This document shows positions 26,204 through 34,837 of a stretch of 64,000 nucleotides of DNA, one piece after another. A model generated the notes under the pieces. It did no database searches, was not told the DNA's origin, and was given only the letters and a program-made list of their open reading frames with translations. How positions within the stretch are numbered: the stretch's first letter is position 1; every line of letters starts with the position of its first letter. The stretch comes from Actinotalea sp. JY-7876 (GTDB taxonomy: Bacteria; Actinomycetota; Actinomycetes; Actinomycetales; Cellulomonadaceae), in assembly GCF_014042015.1 (NCBI RefSeq), contig NZ_CP059493.1, positions 3,162,001 through 3,226,000 of the forward strand. Reading direction: 5' to 3'. A program made the position numbers and the translations under genes.

Positions 26204-27058
26204 GTGCTCCCCCGCCCCGCCCTCGTCGACCTGCCCGACGCCTCCGAGGCGGCGGACCTGCGCCTCGTCGCCCTCGACATGGACGGCACGCTGCTCGACG
26301 CCGACCACGAGGTCGACCCGTCCTTCTGGCCCGTCGCCGACGAGCTCGAGCGCCGCGGCGTCGTGCTCTGCGCCGCCAGCGGCCGCCAGCGGGCGACGCT
26401 GGAGGAGATGTTCGGCGCGCGGGCCGAGGGCATGGTGCTCATCGCCGAGAACGGCGCCGACGTCGTCCACCACGGCCGGCGCGTGAGCACGAGCGTGGTC
26501 TCCCGCGACGCCGTCGTGCGCGCGGTCGAGACGGTGCGCGGCCTGGCGCACGAGGGCGAGCCGGTCGGCACTGTCCTGTCGGGCGCGGGGTCGGCGTACG
26601 TCGAGCGGCACGACGACGCCTTCCTCGGCGCCGTCTCGCGCTACTACGCGCGCCTGGAGTGCGTGCCCGACCTGCTCGCCGTCGACGACGACGCGCTCAA
26701 GGTCGCCGTCCACCACGAGGTCGACGTCGCCGCGCGGACGCATCCCGCGCTCGCGCCGCTCGCCGCGGAGCACACCGTGGTGCTGTCCGGCGAGCACTGG
26801 GTCGACGTCATGGCGCGCGGCACCGACAAGGGGGTCGCGCTGCGACGGGCGCAGGAGGCGCTCGGCGTCACCGCGGCGCAGACGGCGGCCTTCGGCGACC
26901 ACCTCAACGACCTCGAGCTGCTCGCCGCGGCGGGCATGTCCTTCGCGATGGCGAACGGCCACCCCGACGTCCGCGCCGCGGCGCGCTTCGTCGCGCCGCC
27001 GCACACGGAGAACGGTGTGACGCGGGTGCTGGCCGCCCTGCTCGACCTCGCCGGCTGA
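26204..27058 (+). CDS. Cof-type HAD-superfamily phosphatase
   Basis: A 284-residue phosphatase. Motif I is VALDMDGTLLD with the nucleophile Asp, motif II is CAASGRQ, and motif III/IV is GTDKGVALRR followed by AAFGDHLNDLELL; a C2B cap lies between. It should hydrolyse sugar phosphates or similar small phosphate esters. I prefer the GTG at 26204 because GGAGA lies upstream and GAGACT is a -10-like hexamer; an in-frame ATG at 26162 has no such support. It converges with the XRE regulator; both stop codons lie at the ends of a 16-bp palindrome. Confidence 0.88.
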   Translation: MLPRPALVDLPDASEAADLRLVALDMDGTLLDADHEVDPSFWPVADELERRGVVLCAASGRQRATLEEMFGARAEGMVLIAENGADVVHHGRRVSTSVVSRDAVVRAVETVRGLAHEGEPVGTVLSGAGSAYVERHDDAFLGAVSRYYARLECVPDLLAVDDDALKVAVHHEVDVAARTHPALAPLAAEHTVVLSGEHWVDVMARGTDKGVALRRAQEALGVTAAQTAAFGDHLNDLELLAAAGMSFAMANGHPDVRAAARFVAPPHTENGVTRVLAALLDLAG

Positions 27059-27071
27059 CCCGCGCGGGTCA
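27056..27071. terminator. Perfect palindrome joining two convergent stop codons
   Basis: TGACCCGCGCGGGTCA. The first three bases are the HAD stop on the plus strand and the last three are the XRE stop on the minus strand. Lacking a loop, it may act only weakly as a terminator. Confidence 0.45.
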
Positions 27072-27338
27072 CGCGTCCCGTCCCCCGGCCGCGCCGCTGC
27101 CCAGCCGGGGGAACGGACGCACCGAGAAGACCACCTCGACCGGCACCTCGAAGTACTCGGCGATGCGCAGCGCGAGGTGCAGGCTCGGGCTGTACTCGCC
27201 ACGCTCGAGGTAGCCGATGGTCTGGTAGTGGACGCCGAGGGCGTCGGCCAGCTCGCGGCGAGAGACGCCGCGCTCCGCGCGCAGCATCGCGATCCGGTTG
27301 TGGACCGCCTCGCCCGAGGGCGCGGTGCGCTCAGCCAA
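27069..27338 (-). CDS. XRE-family small regulator
   Basis: An 89-residue single-domain helix-turn-helix protein: NRIAMLRAERGVSRRELADALGVHYQTIGYLERGEYSPSL, followed by a YFEVPVEVVFS strand as in the Cro/C1 and YozG-like group. The start is uncertain; a TTG at 27336-27338 overlaps the stop of the ABC permease gene by 8 bases, and no in-frame ATG or GTG lies before the domain. Translational coupling to the transporter makes this plausible. It probably represses its own ABC operon through the palindromes at 29161-29188. Confidence 0.8.
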   Translation of the reverse strand: MAERTAPSGEAVHNRIAMLRAERGVSRRELADALGVHYQTIGYLERGEYSPSLHLALRIAEYFEVPVEVVFSVRPFPRLGSGAAGGRDA

Positions 27339-28221
27339 TCCGCTGCATCCGTTCCTGCCTGCGAGCCTCGACGGCCGAGCCCGACTCCCGGCGCGCCATC
27401 CTACGGAGCACGCGCGGGGCGAGCAGCAGGCCGACGGCGGTCCACACGCCCAGGACGCCCACGGCCTCCAGGACGCGCCACTCGCCTCCGAGCTCGAGCA
27501 TCGTGGCGCCGTCGGGCAGGGTCGCCCAGCGCATCACGTGGCCCAGCCAGTACATCGGGAACACCTGGCCCACGGCCTGCATCCACGGGGCGAGCTGGGT
27601 GATGGGCACGAAGATCCCCGAGACGGCGCCCATCGCCAGGATCGGCAGCATGCCCCAGGTGCTCACCTGGCCCGCCTTGCGCGCGACGGATCCCACGACC
27701 ATGCCGATCGGCAGCGTCGCCACCAGGCCCAGGAACAGCGCGGCCGCCAGCACGACCCAGCCGACGGCGCCGCGGTGGACGTCGACGCCGAGGAACAGGA
27801 CGGACGGCACCAGGATGATCGTGAGCATCGGCAGGATGCCGAGCGCCTGGACGACGACCTGTCCCGTCACGTACCCGGCCATGCCGTTCGGGGCCGCCTT
27901 CGCGCGCAGGAGCGTCCCGTCCTCACGCTCGATGACGAGCGTGAACGCGGGCCCGAGCACACCGCCGAAGACGAGCATCGCGGCGAGCGCTCCGGGAAGC
28001 ACGAGCGTCGGCATCGTCAGCGACGTCCCCGGCGCGACGGCGTCGCGGTTGAGCACGAGGTAGAGCAGCAGGCCGCCGCCCCAGCCGAGGTAGAACAGCA
28101 GGTCCTCGGGATTGCGCAGGCTGATCCGGAACTCCCTCAGGCCGCGCCGGGCCCCGACCCGGAGCGCGTGGCGCAGCGGGGACGCCGGCGTCACCGCCCG
28201 CCCGCTCGTCGCCGCGCTCAT
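27331..28221 (-). CDS. ABC-2 type transporter permease
   Basis: A 296-residue permease with about six membrane helices in the ABC-2 arrangement. The N-terminus precedes LRNPEDLLFYLGWGGGLLLY, and EREDGTLLRAKAAPNGMAGYV matches the conserved cytoplasmic loop of DrrB/YadH-like exporters. GHVMRWATLP lies before the last helices. It pairs with the ATPase at 28218, whose stop its ATG overlaps (ATGA). Substrate could be a drug, lipid or peptide; the sequence does not decide this. Confidence 0.87.
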   Translation of the reverse strand: MSAATSGRAVTPASPLRHALRVGARRGLREFRISLRNPEDLLFYLGWGGGLLLYLVLNRDAVAPGTSLTMPTLVLPGALAAMLVFGGVLGPAFTLVIEREDGTLLRAKAAPNGMAGYVTGQVVVQALGILPMLTIILVPSVLFLGVDVHRGAVGWVVLAAALFLGLVATLPIGMVVGSVARKAGQVSTWGMLPILAMGAVSGIFVPITQLAPWMQAVGQVFPMYWLGHVMRWATLPDGATMLELGGEWRVLEAVGVLGVWTAVGLLLAPRVLRRMARRESGSAVEARRQERMQRIG

Positions 28222-29135
28222 CGGACCGCTCCGTCGAAGCTCAGGGTCGTGCCAAACCCGCCGTGCTCGTGCTCGTGCTCGTGCACGAGCCGCACGTAGG
28301 CGTCCTCGAGGCTGGCGCGCCGGACCTCGAGGTCGGTGACGCCCTCGTGCTGGAGCAGCTCGCGGACGAACGCCGTGGCGTCGTCGGCCGCGTGGACGAA
28401 GCGCTCCCCGTCGCGCGACCACCGGACCTCGGCGCGGCTCGCGGTCTGGCGCGCGAGCGCGTCGGGGCTGCCGTCGGCGACGATGCGCCCACCGGCGAGG
28501 ATGAGGATCCGGTCCGCGAGCTTCTCGGCCTCGGCGAGGTCGTGCGTGGTCAGCAGCACCGTGGTGTCCTCCAGGTCGACGAGCGCGTGGACCACCTCGT
28601 GGAAGTCGCGGCGCGCCTCGGGGTCGAAGCCGGCGGTGGGCTCGTCGAGGAAGAGCAGCTCCGGCCGGCCGACGATCCCGATGGCGACGTCGAGCCGGCG
28701 CCGCTGCCCGCCGGACAGCCGCATCAGCATCTGGTCCGCCGCGTCGGCGAGACCGACGGTGGCCAGCAGCTCGTCGACGTCGCGCGGCCGCGCGCGGTCC
28801 GGCGTGCCGTAGGGCCGGTAGTAGTCGCCGAGGTGGGCGAGCAGCTCGCGCACGCGCCACCGGCGGTGGTCCCGCCAGGACTGGAGCACGACGCCGATCC
28901 CCGCGCGCCAGCTCTCGGGTGCGGTCGCGGGGTCCTCGCCGAGCACGCGCACGTCCCCCGCCGAGCGCTCACGGAAGCCCTCGAGGATCTCGACCGTCGT
29001 CGTCTTGCCGGCGCCGTTGGGACCGAGGAGGGCGACCACCTCGCCGCGCCGGACACAGAGGTCGACCCCGTCGAGCACGTCCGTGGTCCCGTAGCGCATC
29101 CGCAGGCCGCTCACGGCGACCGCCTCGTCGTCCAT
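28218..29135 (-). CDS. ABC transporter ATPase with His/Glu-rich tail
   Basis: A 305-residue ATPase with Walker A GPNGAGKTTT, signature LSGGQRRRL, Walker B ELLFLDEPTAGFD and switch His in TTHDLAEAEK, typical of DrrA-like exporters. The C-terminal extension contains VHEHEHEHGG, an alternating His-Glu run coded by GTGCTC repeats, which might bind metal. Its ATG at 29133-29135 follows GGGGGA. It heads an operon with the permease and XRE gene, divergent from the aldo/keto reductase at 29295. Confidence 0.9.
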   Translation of the reverse strand: MDDEAVAVSGLRMRYGTTDVLDGVDLCVRRGEVVALLGPNGAGKTTTVEILEGFRERSAGDVRVLGEDPATAPESWRAGIGVVLQSWRDHRRWRVRELLAHLGDYYRPYGTPDRARPRDVDELLATVGLADAADQMLMRLSGGQRRRLDVAIGIVGRPELLFLDEPTAGFDPEARRDFHEVVHALVDLEDTTVLLTTHDLAEAEKLADRILILAGGRIVADGSPDALARQTASRAEVRWSRDGERFVHAADDATAFVRELLQHEGVTDLEVRRASLEDAYVRLVHEHEHEHGGFGTTLSFDGAVR

Positions 29136-29160
29136 CCGTCCCCCAGCCCATAGTGTGCCT

Positions 29161-29188
29161 CATGCTGTATGTAGCATGTGTACTACAC
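29161..29188. promoter_or_regulatory. Two adjacent palindromes in the ABC/reductase intergenic region
   Basis: CATGCTGTATGTAGCATG (6-bp arms, 29161-29178) abuts GTGTACTACAC (29178-29188). This AT-richer patch is the only such stretch between the divergent genes, and fits an operator for the XRE protein of the ABC operon. Confidence 0.5.
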
Positions 29189-29294
29189 CACACAGCACAC
29201 CTCAACCCCCCACCTGCGCCGCGCGAGCGACCGACCTACGATCGCCGGGCACCGATCCGCCGGCCCGAGGGCCACCACCGTCGGGAGACACACC

Positions 29295-30152
29295 GTGCAG
29301 CAGCGCCGCATCGGCGACCGGTCCGTCAGCGCCATCGGCCTGGGCGGCATGCCCATGTCCATCGAGGGCCGGCCCGACGAGGCCCGGTCGATCGCCACGA
29401 TCCACGCCGCGCTCGACGCGGGCGTGACGCTCATCGACACAGCGGACAGCTACCACCGCGACCCGACCGACGTCGGCCACAACGAGCTGCTCATCGCCAA
29501 GGCGCTGCGGCTCGCCGGCACGGGACCGGACGACGTCCTCGTCGCGACCAAGGGCGGCCACCGCCGCCCGGGCGACGGCTCCTGGTACGTCCAGGGCGAC
29601 GCCGCCTACCTCAAGCAGGCGTGCGAGGCGTCCCTGCAGCGCCTCGACGTCGAGGCGATCGGCCTCTACCAGTTCCACCGGACCGACCCAGCCGTGCCGT
29701 ACGAGGAGTCCGTCGGCGCGCTCCGCGACCTGCTCGACGAGGGCAAGATCCTCATGGCGGGCATCTCGAACGCGAGCCCGGACCAGATCCGGCTCGCGCA
29801 GGAGGTCCTCGGCGGGCGCCTGGTCTCCGTCCAGAACCAGTTCTCGCCGGCGTTCCGCAGCAGCGAGCCGGAGCTCGAGCTGTGCGCCGAGCTCGACATC
29901 GCCTTCCTGCCCTGGAGCCCGCTCGGGGGCATCAAGAACGCCGGTGACCTGGGCGGCAACCACGCGGCGTTCGCGCAGGTGGCCGCGGAGCGCGGCGTGA
30001 GCCCGCAGCAGGTCTGCCTCGCGTGGGAGCTGGCCAAGGCCGACGTCGTCGTCCCGATCCCCGGCGCGAGCCGCCCGGAGAGCATCACGGACTCGGTGCG
30101 CGCTGCCGAGCTGGAGCTCACGGCCGAGGAGCTGGCGCGGCTCGACGGCTGA
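29295..30152 (+). CDS. Aldo/keto reductase
   Basis: A 285-residue NADPH-dependent reductase. IGLGGMPMSIEG, then the catalytic Asp and Tyr in LIDTADSYHRDPTDVGHNE, Lys in VATKGGHRRP and His in YQFHRTDP. The C-terminal VVPIPGASRPESITD binds the cofactor phosphate. The GTG at 29295 is chosen over upstream frames, since homologues begin at this strand; GGGA lies a short distance upstream. It belongs to the YajO/Tas-like group, with unknown carbonyl substrate. It converges on the dtd gene. Confidence 0.87.
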   Translation: MQQRRIGDRSVSAIGLGGMPMSIEGRPDEARSIATIHAALDAGVTLIDTADSYHRDPTDVGHNELLIAKALRLAGTGPDDVLVATKGGHRRPGDGSWYVQGDAAYLKQACEASLQRLDVEAIGLYQFHRTDPAVPYEESVGALRDLLDEGKILMAGISNASPDQIRLAQEVLGGRLVSVQNQFSPAFRSSEPELELCAELDIAFLPWSPLGGIKNAGDLGGNHAAFAQVAAERGVSPQQVCLAWELAKADVVVPIPGASRPESITDSVRAAELELTAEELARLDG

Positions 30153-30162
30153 GACGACCGGC

Positions 30163-30588
30163 TCAGGCCTCGAGCAGGATCGTCACCGGGCCGTCGTTGA
30201 CCAGCTCCACCGCCATGTCGGCGCCGAACACGCCCGTGGCGACCTCGAGTCCGCTCTCGCGCAGGGCCGCCACGACCTGCGCGACGAGCGGCTCCGCCAC
30301 GGGGCCCGGCGCGGCGGCGTGCCAGGTGGGCCGCCGGCCCTTGCGCGTGTCGCCGTAGAGCGTGAACTGGCTGACGACGAGCACCGGCGCCCCCGCGTCC
30401 ACGGCCGAGCGCTCGTCGCGCAGGATGCGCAGCTCCGCGATCTTCCGGGCGATCCGCGCCACCTGCTCCGGCCCGTCGTCGTGCGTGACGCCGACCAGGA
30501 CGGCCAGGCCCGGGCGGTCGATCGCGCCCACGACCTCGCCGGCGACGGTGACCGACGCGCGGGTCACGCGCTGCACGACGGCCCTCAC
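30163..30588 (-). CDS. dtd: D-aminoacyl-tRNA deacylase
   Basis: A 141-residue deacylase that clears D-amino acids (and glycine) mischarged onto t[18 protein letters not shown] at the N-terminus, [17 protein letters not shown] with the catalytic Thr motif, and [12 protein letters not shown] with the Gly-Pro cross-subunit motif are all present. Length is exactly as expected. GTG start at 30586-30588 overlaps the stop of the asparaginase gene (GTGA), so the two are co-translated. Confidence 0.95.
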   Translation of the reverse strand: MRAVVQRVTRASVTVAGEVVGAIDRPGLAVLVGVTHDDGPEQVARIARKIAELRILRDERSAVDAGAPVLVVSQFTLYGDTRKGRRPTWHAAAPGPVAEPLVAQVVAALRESGLEVATGVFGADMAVELVNDGPVTILLEA

Positions 30589-31568
30589 CGGGCCACCCCG
30601 GCGAACGCGGTCCGGACCTCGCCCACGGGCACCCCGTGCCCGAGCACAGGGGTGCGGCCGGCCGCCTCGAGCGCCGCGGGTACCTCCTGGCCCGCCGCCC
30701 GCAGCGCCAGCGCGACCGCGGCGACCAGCACCGCCGGCCGCGGCCGCGGCGACCCGTCCGCGACCTTGAACGCGATTCCCGTCCCGTCCGGGAGCCCGGC
30801 CGCGTACACGCCCTCGGCACCGTCCTTGGCGACGAGGCCCGGGACGGCCCGCATCACGGCCGTGACGTCCCGCCCGGGCCCGCCGACGAGGTCCGGACGC
30901 GCCGCCATGGCCCGCGCCACGCGCGCCTCGTCGCCGTCGCCCGCCCCGGCGCCCGCCCGCGCGATCCGGCCGAGCGCCCGCGCCAGCCCGCGCACCGTCG
31001 TCGACAGGAGCGGGGCACCGCAGCCGTCGACCGTCACGTGCTCGACCGGGACCCCCGTGAGCTCGCCCACCGTCGACCGGATCGCGCGCTGCAGCGGGTG
31101 GTCGGGCGCGAGGTAGGTCGCGGTGTCCCAGCCGGCCGCGACGCAGGTCGCGAGCATCGCGGCGTGCTTGCCCGAGCAGTTCTGGGTCAGCGCCGCGGGG
31201 CCGTGACCGGCCGCGCGCCAGGCGTAGGCCGCGTCGGCGTCGAGCGGCAGGTCGGGCGTGTTCTGCAGGGCGTCCGGGCCGAGGCCCGCCCGCTCCAGGA
31301 CGGCCCGCACGACGGCCAGGTGTGCGTCGGTGCCCGAGTGGCTCGCCGCCGCGAGCGCGAGCGCGTCGACGTCGGCGTCGAGCCCGCACCGGAGCATCGC
31401 GACGGCCTGGAGCGGCTTGAGCGAGGAGCGCGGCCACATCGCGGCGTCGGCGTCGCCGACCTCCGCCAGCGTGGCGCCGTCGGCGCCGAGCACGACGAGG
31501 TGGCCGTGGTGCACGGACTCCACGAGGTCACCCCGGACGACCTCGGCGAGCAGGTCCGGCGAGGTCAC
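30585..31568 (-). CDS. Asparaginase of the Rhizobium AnsA-like (type II, asparaginase_II) family
   Basis: A 327-residue protein. [15 protein letters not shown] is the conserved Ser-Leu-Lys motif, [24 protein letters not shown] and [12 protein letters not shown] follow the pattern of the asparaginase_II family, which is unrelated to E. coli AnsB. It should hydrolyse L-asparagine or a related amide in the cytoplasm. GTG start at 31566-31568 overlaps the stop of the DUF2516 gene (GTGA). It lies in a chain of overlapping genes DUF2516-asparaginase-dtd. Confidence 0.87.
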   Translation of the reverse strand: MTSPDLLAEVVRGDLVESVHHGHLVVLGADGATLAEVGDADAAMWPRSSLKPLQAVAMLRCGLDADVDALALAAASHSGTDAHLAVVRAVLERAGLGPDALQNTPDLPLDADAAYAWRAAGHGPAALTQNCSGKHAAMLATCVAAGWDTATYLAPDHPLQRAIRSTVGELTGVPVEHVTVDGCGAPLLSTTVRGLARALGRIARAGAGAGDGDEARVARAMAARPDLVGGPGRDVTAVMRAVPGLVAKDGAEGVYAAGLPDGTGIAFKVADGSPRPRPAVLVAAVALALRAAGQEVPAALEAAGRTPVLGHGVPVGEVRTAFAGVAR

Positions 31569-31900
31569 CAGCCGCCCGCCCGCGGACCCGGCCGGCGGGG
31601 TCCGCCCCGGCCGTGGCTGCCCATCGCCGGCCGGACGTCCACGAGGTAGACGATCGCGGCCACGGCGCTGCCGAGCGCGAGGAACTGCAGCTCGCCGATG
31701 CCGAGGGGGTACGGGATGGCGACGAAGGCGATCGCCGTCGCGACGCCGAGCAGCGCGCCCCAGAACGTCTTGGTCTTCTTGCCCGCGGCGACGAAGGCCC
31801 CCGCCGGGCGGCGCACCAGGTCGATGAGCGCGACGACGCAGGCGGCGAAGACGCCGACGTAGAGCGCGAGGAAGATGAGGACCTGGATGGACGCGATCAC
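31565..31900 (-). CDS. DUF2516 membrane protein
   Basis: A 111-residue protein with three predicted helices. The N-terminal helix IQVLIFLALYVGVFAACVVALIDLV, the RRPAGAFVAAGKKTKTFW loop, and FLALGSAVAAIVYLVDVRP are the DUF2516 pattern found in actinobacteria. Function unknown. TACGCT six bases before the GTG at 31898-31900 indicates a leaderless message, and this is the first gene of the coupled group with asparaginase and dtd. Confidence 0.83.
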   Translation of the reverse strand: MIASIQVLIFLALYVGVFAACVVALIDLVRRPAGAFVAAGKKTKTFWGALLGVATAIAFVAIPYPLGIGELQFLALGSAVAAIVYLVDVRPAMGSHGRGGPRRPGPRAGGW

Positions 31901-31929
31901 GGCACGAGCGTACGAGACGCGACCGGGGG

Positions 31930-33012
31930 TCAGATCTCGGGCAGGTTCGCGCGGGCCTCGCCGGGCTCGGCGCCCGCGGCCTCGAGGAGGTCGACCAGGA
32001 GCGAGCGCAGCAGCAGCACGAGGCTCTGGGCGTGCCAGTCGTCGGGCACGACGAGCCACGGGTCCGTGCGGCGCGCGAGGTCGGCGAGCCGCTCCCTGGC
32101 CCGACCGCGGTCCCCGCCCGAGCCCAGCGCACCCGCGAGGTCACCGGCCGCCGTCGCGACGTCCTCGACCAGGGCCGCCAGGCCGGCCAGGTCGTGGGTC
32201 TCGCGCACGACGGCACGGCTGCGGCGCGCGAGCACGCGCGCGTTGCGCATGGCGCGGTCGACGCACACCGCCGCGCCCTCGAGCTGGCGCAGCTCGGCGA
32301 CGTGGCGCCGGAACGCCGGCGAGACGCGCGCCGACTGCCGCGCCGCCGACGCGGAGTCCCGCCACTGGTCGAGCACCGGCTGGGAGGCACGGCCCCGCGC
32401 GAGCGCCTCCTCGACCTCGTCCTCGTCCCGGCGCTCGAGGCCCGTCGCGAGGTGCCGCAGCAGCTCCGCCACCTCGGTGAGCGCCTCCTCGCCGACCGCG
32501 CGCACGCGGCGCCGCGGGTCCTGCGGCCACAGCGTCGCCACCATCAGCGCGAGGACGCCGCCGACGAGCGCGTCGAGCCAGCGCCCCACGGGCGACCCGG
32601 CCTGGAGCGCGGGTAGCGCCACGATGACGATCGACTGCACGCCCGCCTGCATCGTGAACAGCGCGCCGCGGTCGATGAAGCGCCCCACGAGCGCCGCGAT
32701 GCTCAGCACGACGGCGATCTGCACCGGCCCGGTGCCGATGACGTGCACCAGCAGGTCGCCGAGGAGCACCCCGACGGCGACGCCGGCGGCGAGCTCGGCG
32801 ACGCGACGCGGCTGCCGGTCGGCCGTGAAGCCGAGCGCCACCCAGGCCGAGACGGGGGCGAAGAACGGCGCGGGGTGCCCGAGACCGTAGTGGGCGATGG
32901 CCCAGGCCGCGCCGGCGGCGACGCTCGCGCCCAGCACCGGCAGCGCGGCGCGGCGCACCCGCCGCCAGCCCTGGCGGACCCGCGCGCGGGCGACCACGCG
33001 GGCCGAGGTCAC
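31930..33012 (-). CDS. FUSC / aromatic acid exporter-like membrane protein
   Basis: A 360-residue protein. About six helices occupy residues 20-170 (LPVLGASVAAGAAWAIAHY, APVSAWVALGF, GVAVGVLLGDLLVHVIGTGP, QSIVIVALPAL, ALVGGVLALMVATLWP). A cytoplasmic helical domain follows. This matches the FUSC/ArAE_2 half-family. The role could be efflux of aromatic acids or another small molecule, but substrate is unknown. Start is GTG at 33010-33012. Confidence 0.8.
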   Translation of the reverse strand: MTSARVVARARVRQGWRRVRRAALPVLGASVAAGAAWAIAHYGLGHPAPFFAPVSAWVALGFTADRQPRRVAELAAGVAVGVLLGDLLVHVIGTGPVQIAVVLSIAALVGRFIDRGALFTMQAGVQSIVIVALPALQAGSPVGRWLDALVGGVLALMVATLWPQDPRRRVRAVGEEALTEVAELLRHLATGLERRDEDEVEEALARGRASQPVLDQWRDSASAARQSARVSPAFRRHVAELRQLEGAAVCVDRAMRNARVLARRSRAVVRETHDLAGLAALVEDVATAAGDLAGALGSGGDRGRARERLADLARRTDPWLVVPDDWHAQSLVLLLRSLLVDLLEAAGAEPGEARANLPEI

Positions 33013-33046
33013 GAGCGCGTCCCCACGGTCGTCGCGGCGCCGGGGC

Positions 33047-34159
33047 TCAGGGGGTGCGGGGCGAGAGCCCGCGGGCGACGGGCGCGCGGGGGGCCGGCCG
33101 GTCCACCGAGACCCCGTCGCCCGGGACGACGACCTCCTGCCCGGCCGCGACGTCGCCGCCCTCGCACGCGACGGTCAGCGTGGCGTCCTGGTCCACGCTG
33201 CGCTTCACGACGGCGAGCGCGATCGGGCCGAGCTCGTGGTGCCGGGCGACGGACGTGACCGCCCCGGCCGCGCGGCCGTCGGCGCTCACCTCGGCGCCCG
33301 CCACGGGCAGCAGGTGACCGGATCCGTCCAGGTGCAGCATGACGAGCCGGCGCGGTGGGCGGCCGAGGTTGTGCACGCGCGCCACGGTCTCCTGCCCCCG
33401 GTAGCAGCCCTTGTGCAGGTGCACGGCGGTGCGCAGCCAGTCGAGCTCGTGCGGGATGGTCCGGTGGTCGACGTCGGTCGCGGCCCGGGGGCGCCACGCG
33501 GCGACGCGCGCCGCCTCCGACGCCCAGGTGCCGGCGAGACGCCAGCCCGCGGCCTCGCGCGCCCCGACGGCCGTCTCGAGGCCGTCGCGCAGCACGAGCA
33601 CCACGCGCCAGGGACGCTCGGCGCCCGGGTGCTCGGCGTCGGGCGGGCCGTAGCGCGTGCCGCCCGCGAGGGTCCGCGGCCACGGGTCGCGCCAGGTGAC
33701 GGGCTCGGCCTCGCCGCCCTCGGCGTCGACGGGCTCGCCCAGGGCCGCCCAGCGGTCGGTGACGTCCGCGACCTCGACCCGCATCATGAACCGCATCGAG
33801 TCGAGCCATGCCGCGAGGGCGGGCGCGCTCTCGGTCAGCAGCCACGTCGTCGTGCCGTCGTCCACCACGCCCGCCGCGTGCTCGACGTGGCCGTGGGGGC
33901 TCAGGACCAGCGTCTCGGTCGACGTGCGGGGCGCGAGCGCGGCGAGATCCTGGGAGGTGATCGAGTGCAGCCACGTGAGGCGGTCGGGCCCCGTCACCGT
34001 GACCACGCCCAGGTGGGAGAGGTCCACGACGGCGCCGCCGTGGGCGAGCGCGCGCTGCTCCGCCGTCGGGTCGCCGTAGTGCCAGGCCACGCCGGCGTCC
34101 GGCCCGGCGCCCTCGACCGCACCCGGTCGCGCGAGGAGCGGGCTGCGCCAGGCGGTCAC
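33047..34159 (-). CDS. ygfZ: YgfZ/GcvT-domain iron-sulfur cluster assembly protein
   Basis: A 370-residue folate-binding protein of the YgfZ family, which helps maintain certain Fe-S enzymes. VVDLSHLGVVTVTGPDRLTWLHSITSQDL is the N-terminal fold, and the diagnostic motif KGCYRGQETVAR with its cysteine lies near residue 255. The GTG at 34157-34159 overlaps the upstream stop (GTGA). It is coupled with the nitrobindin-like gene and the 35-residue membrane protein gene. Confidence 0.92.
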   Translation of the reverse strand: MTAWRSPLLARPGAVEGAGPDAGVAWHYGDPTAEQRALAHGGAVVDLSHLGVVTVTGPDRLTWLHSITSQDLAALAPRTSTETLVLSPHGHVEHAAGVVDDGTTTWLLTESAPALAAWLDSMRFMMRVEVADVTDRWAALGEPVDAEGGEAEPVTWRDPWPRTLAGGTRYGPPDAEHPGAERPWRVVLVLRDGLETAVGAREAAGWRLAGTWASEAARVAAWRPRAATDVDHRTIPHELDWLRTAVHLHKGCYRGQETVARVHNLGRPPRRLVMLHLDGSGHLLPVAGAEVSADGRAAGAVTSVARHHELGPIALAVVKRSVDQDATLTVACEGGDVAAGQEVVVPGDGVSVDRPAPRAPVARGLSPRTP

Positions 34160-34680
34160 TGCCGCACCAGGCGCGCCGACGCGTACGACTGCAGCGGCTG
34201 GCCGAACGCCTCGAGGTCCCACGTCCACATGAGCTCGCCGTGGACGAGGCCGTACAGCCGGGTCGCGCGCGAGATCTCGGCCGCGTCCTGCGTGCGCGCG
34301 ATGAGGTCGCTCGCGAGGTCGATCCGACCGTTGCCCACCATGCCGAAGTACAGCGTCAGGTGGCCGGCCGGGTCGACGAGCAGCAGCTCCACCGGGTGGC
34401 GGTCCTCCGGGATCCCCTCGGGCCTGTCGGCCGGGACGCGCCAGAAGCCCGACTCGGTCCCCCAGACGCGCCCCTCCGGCTCACCCTCCGTGGCCCCCAG
34501 GCGCAGGGTGCTCGTCCACCGCAGGTACGGGCCGCCGTCGTGGTCGACGACGACCTCCTGGACGACCGGCGTCTCGGGGATGTTCGGGTAGACGACGACG
34601 CCCTCCCCGCGCCACCGGCCGACGAGCCAGGCGAGCGGGTAGACCTCGGGAGCGAGCCCCTCGGGCAGGACGAAGGACAC
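34156..34680 (-). CDS. Nitrobindin-like FABP family protein (DUF1794)
   Basis: A 174-residue beta-barrel protein. PLAWLVGRWRGEGVVVYP contains the GxWxGxG hallmark; the internal strands and GMVGNGRIDLASD region fit the heme-binding nitrobindin family, which binds and isomerises peroxynitrite or nitric oxide through heme iron. The proximal His is expected in the C-terminal part (LYGLVHGELMW). GTG start is one base after the stop of the upstream 35-codon gene; its own stop overlaps ygfZ. Confidence 0.88.
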   Translation of the reverse strand: MSFVLPEGLAPEVYPLAWLVGRWRGEGVVVYPNIPETPVVQEVVVDHDGGPYLRWTSTLRLGATEGEPEGRVWGTESGFWRVPADRPEGIPEDRHPVELLLVDPAGHLTLYFGMVGNGRIDLASDLIARTQDAAEISRATRLYGLVHGELMWTWDLEAFGQPLQSYASARLVRQ

Positions 34681-34681
34681 G

Positions 34682-34789
34682 TCAGCGCTGGCCCTTGAAG
34701 AGCTTGTAGACCACGTAGAAGGCGAACCAGCCGATCGTCAGCGCTGACGCGACCAGCAGGCCGATGAAGAAGATCTCGAGGGCCACCAT
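34682..34789 (-). CDS. 35-residue single-helix membrane protein
   Basis: A short gene that heads the nitrobindin-ygfZ operon. It codes for MVALEIFFIGLLVAS, a hydrophobic helix of about 22 residues, then a basic tail YKLFKGQR. TAGGAT six bases before the ATG at 34787-34789 marks a leaderless start. The gap to the next start is one base. The topology suggests an N-out/C-in anchor or a small regulatory subunit. I know of no assigned function. Confidence 0.75.
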   Translation of the reverse strand: MVALEIFFIGLLVASALTIGWFAFYVVYKLFKGQR

Positions 34790-34837
34790 GCCCCGATCCT
34801 AAGCGCCCGGCCGGGGCGCCGCGCCTACGCTGCCCGC

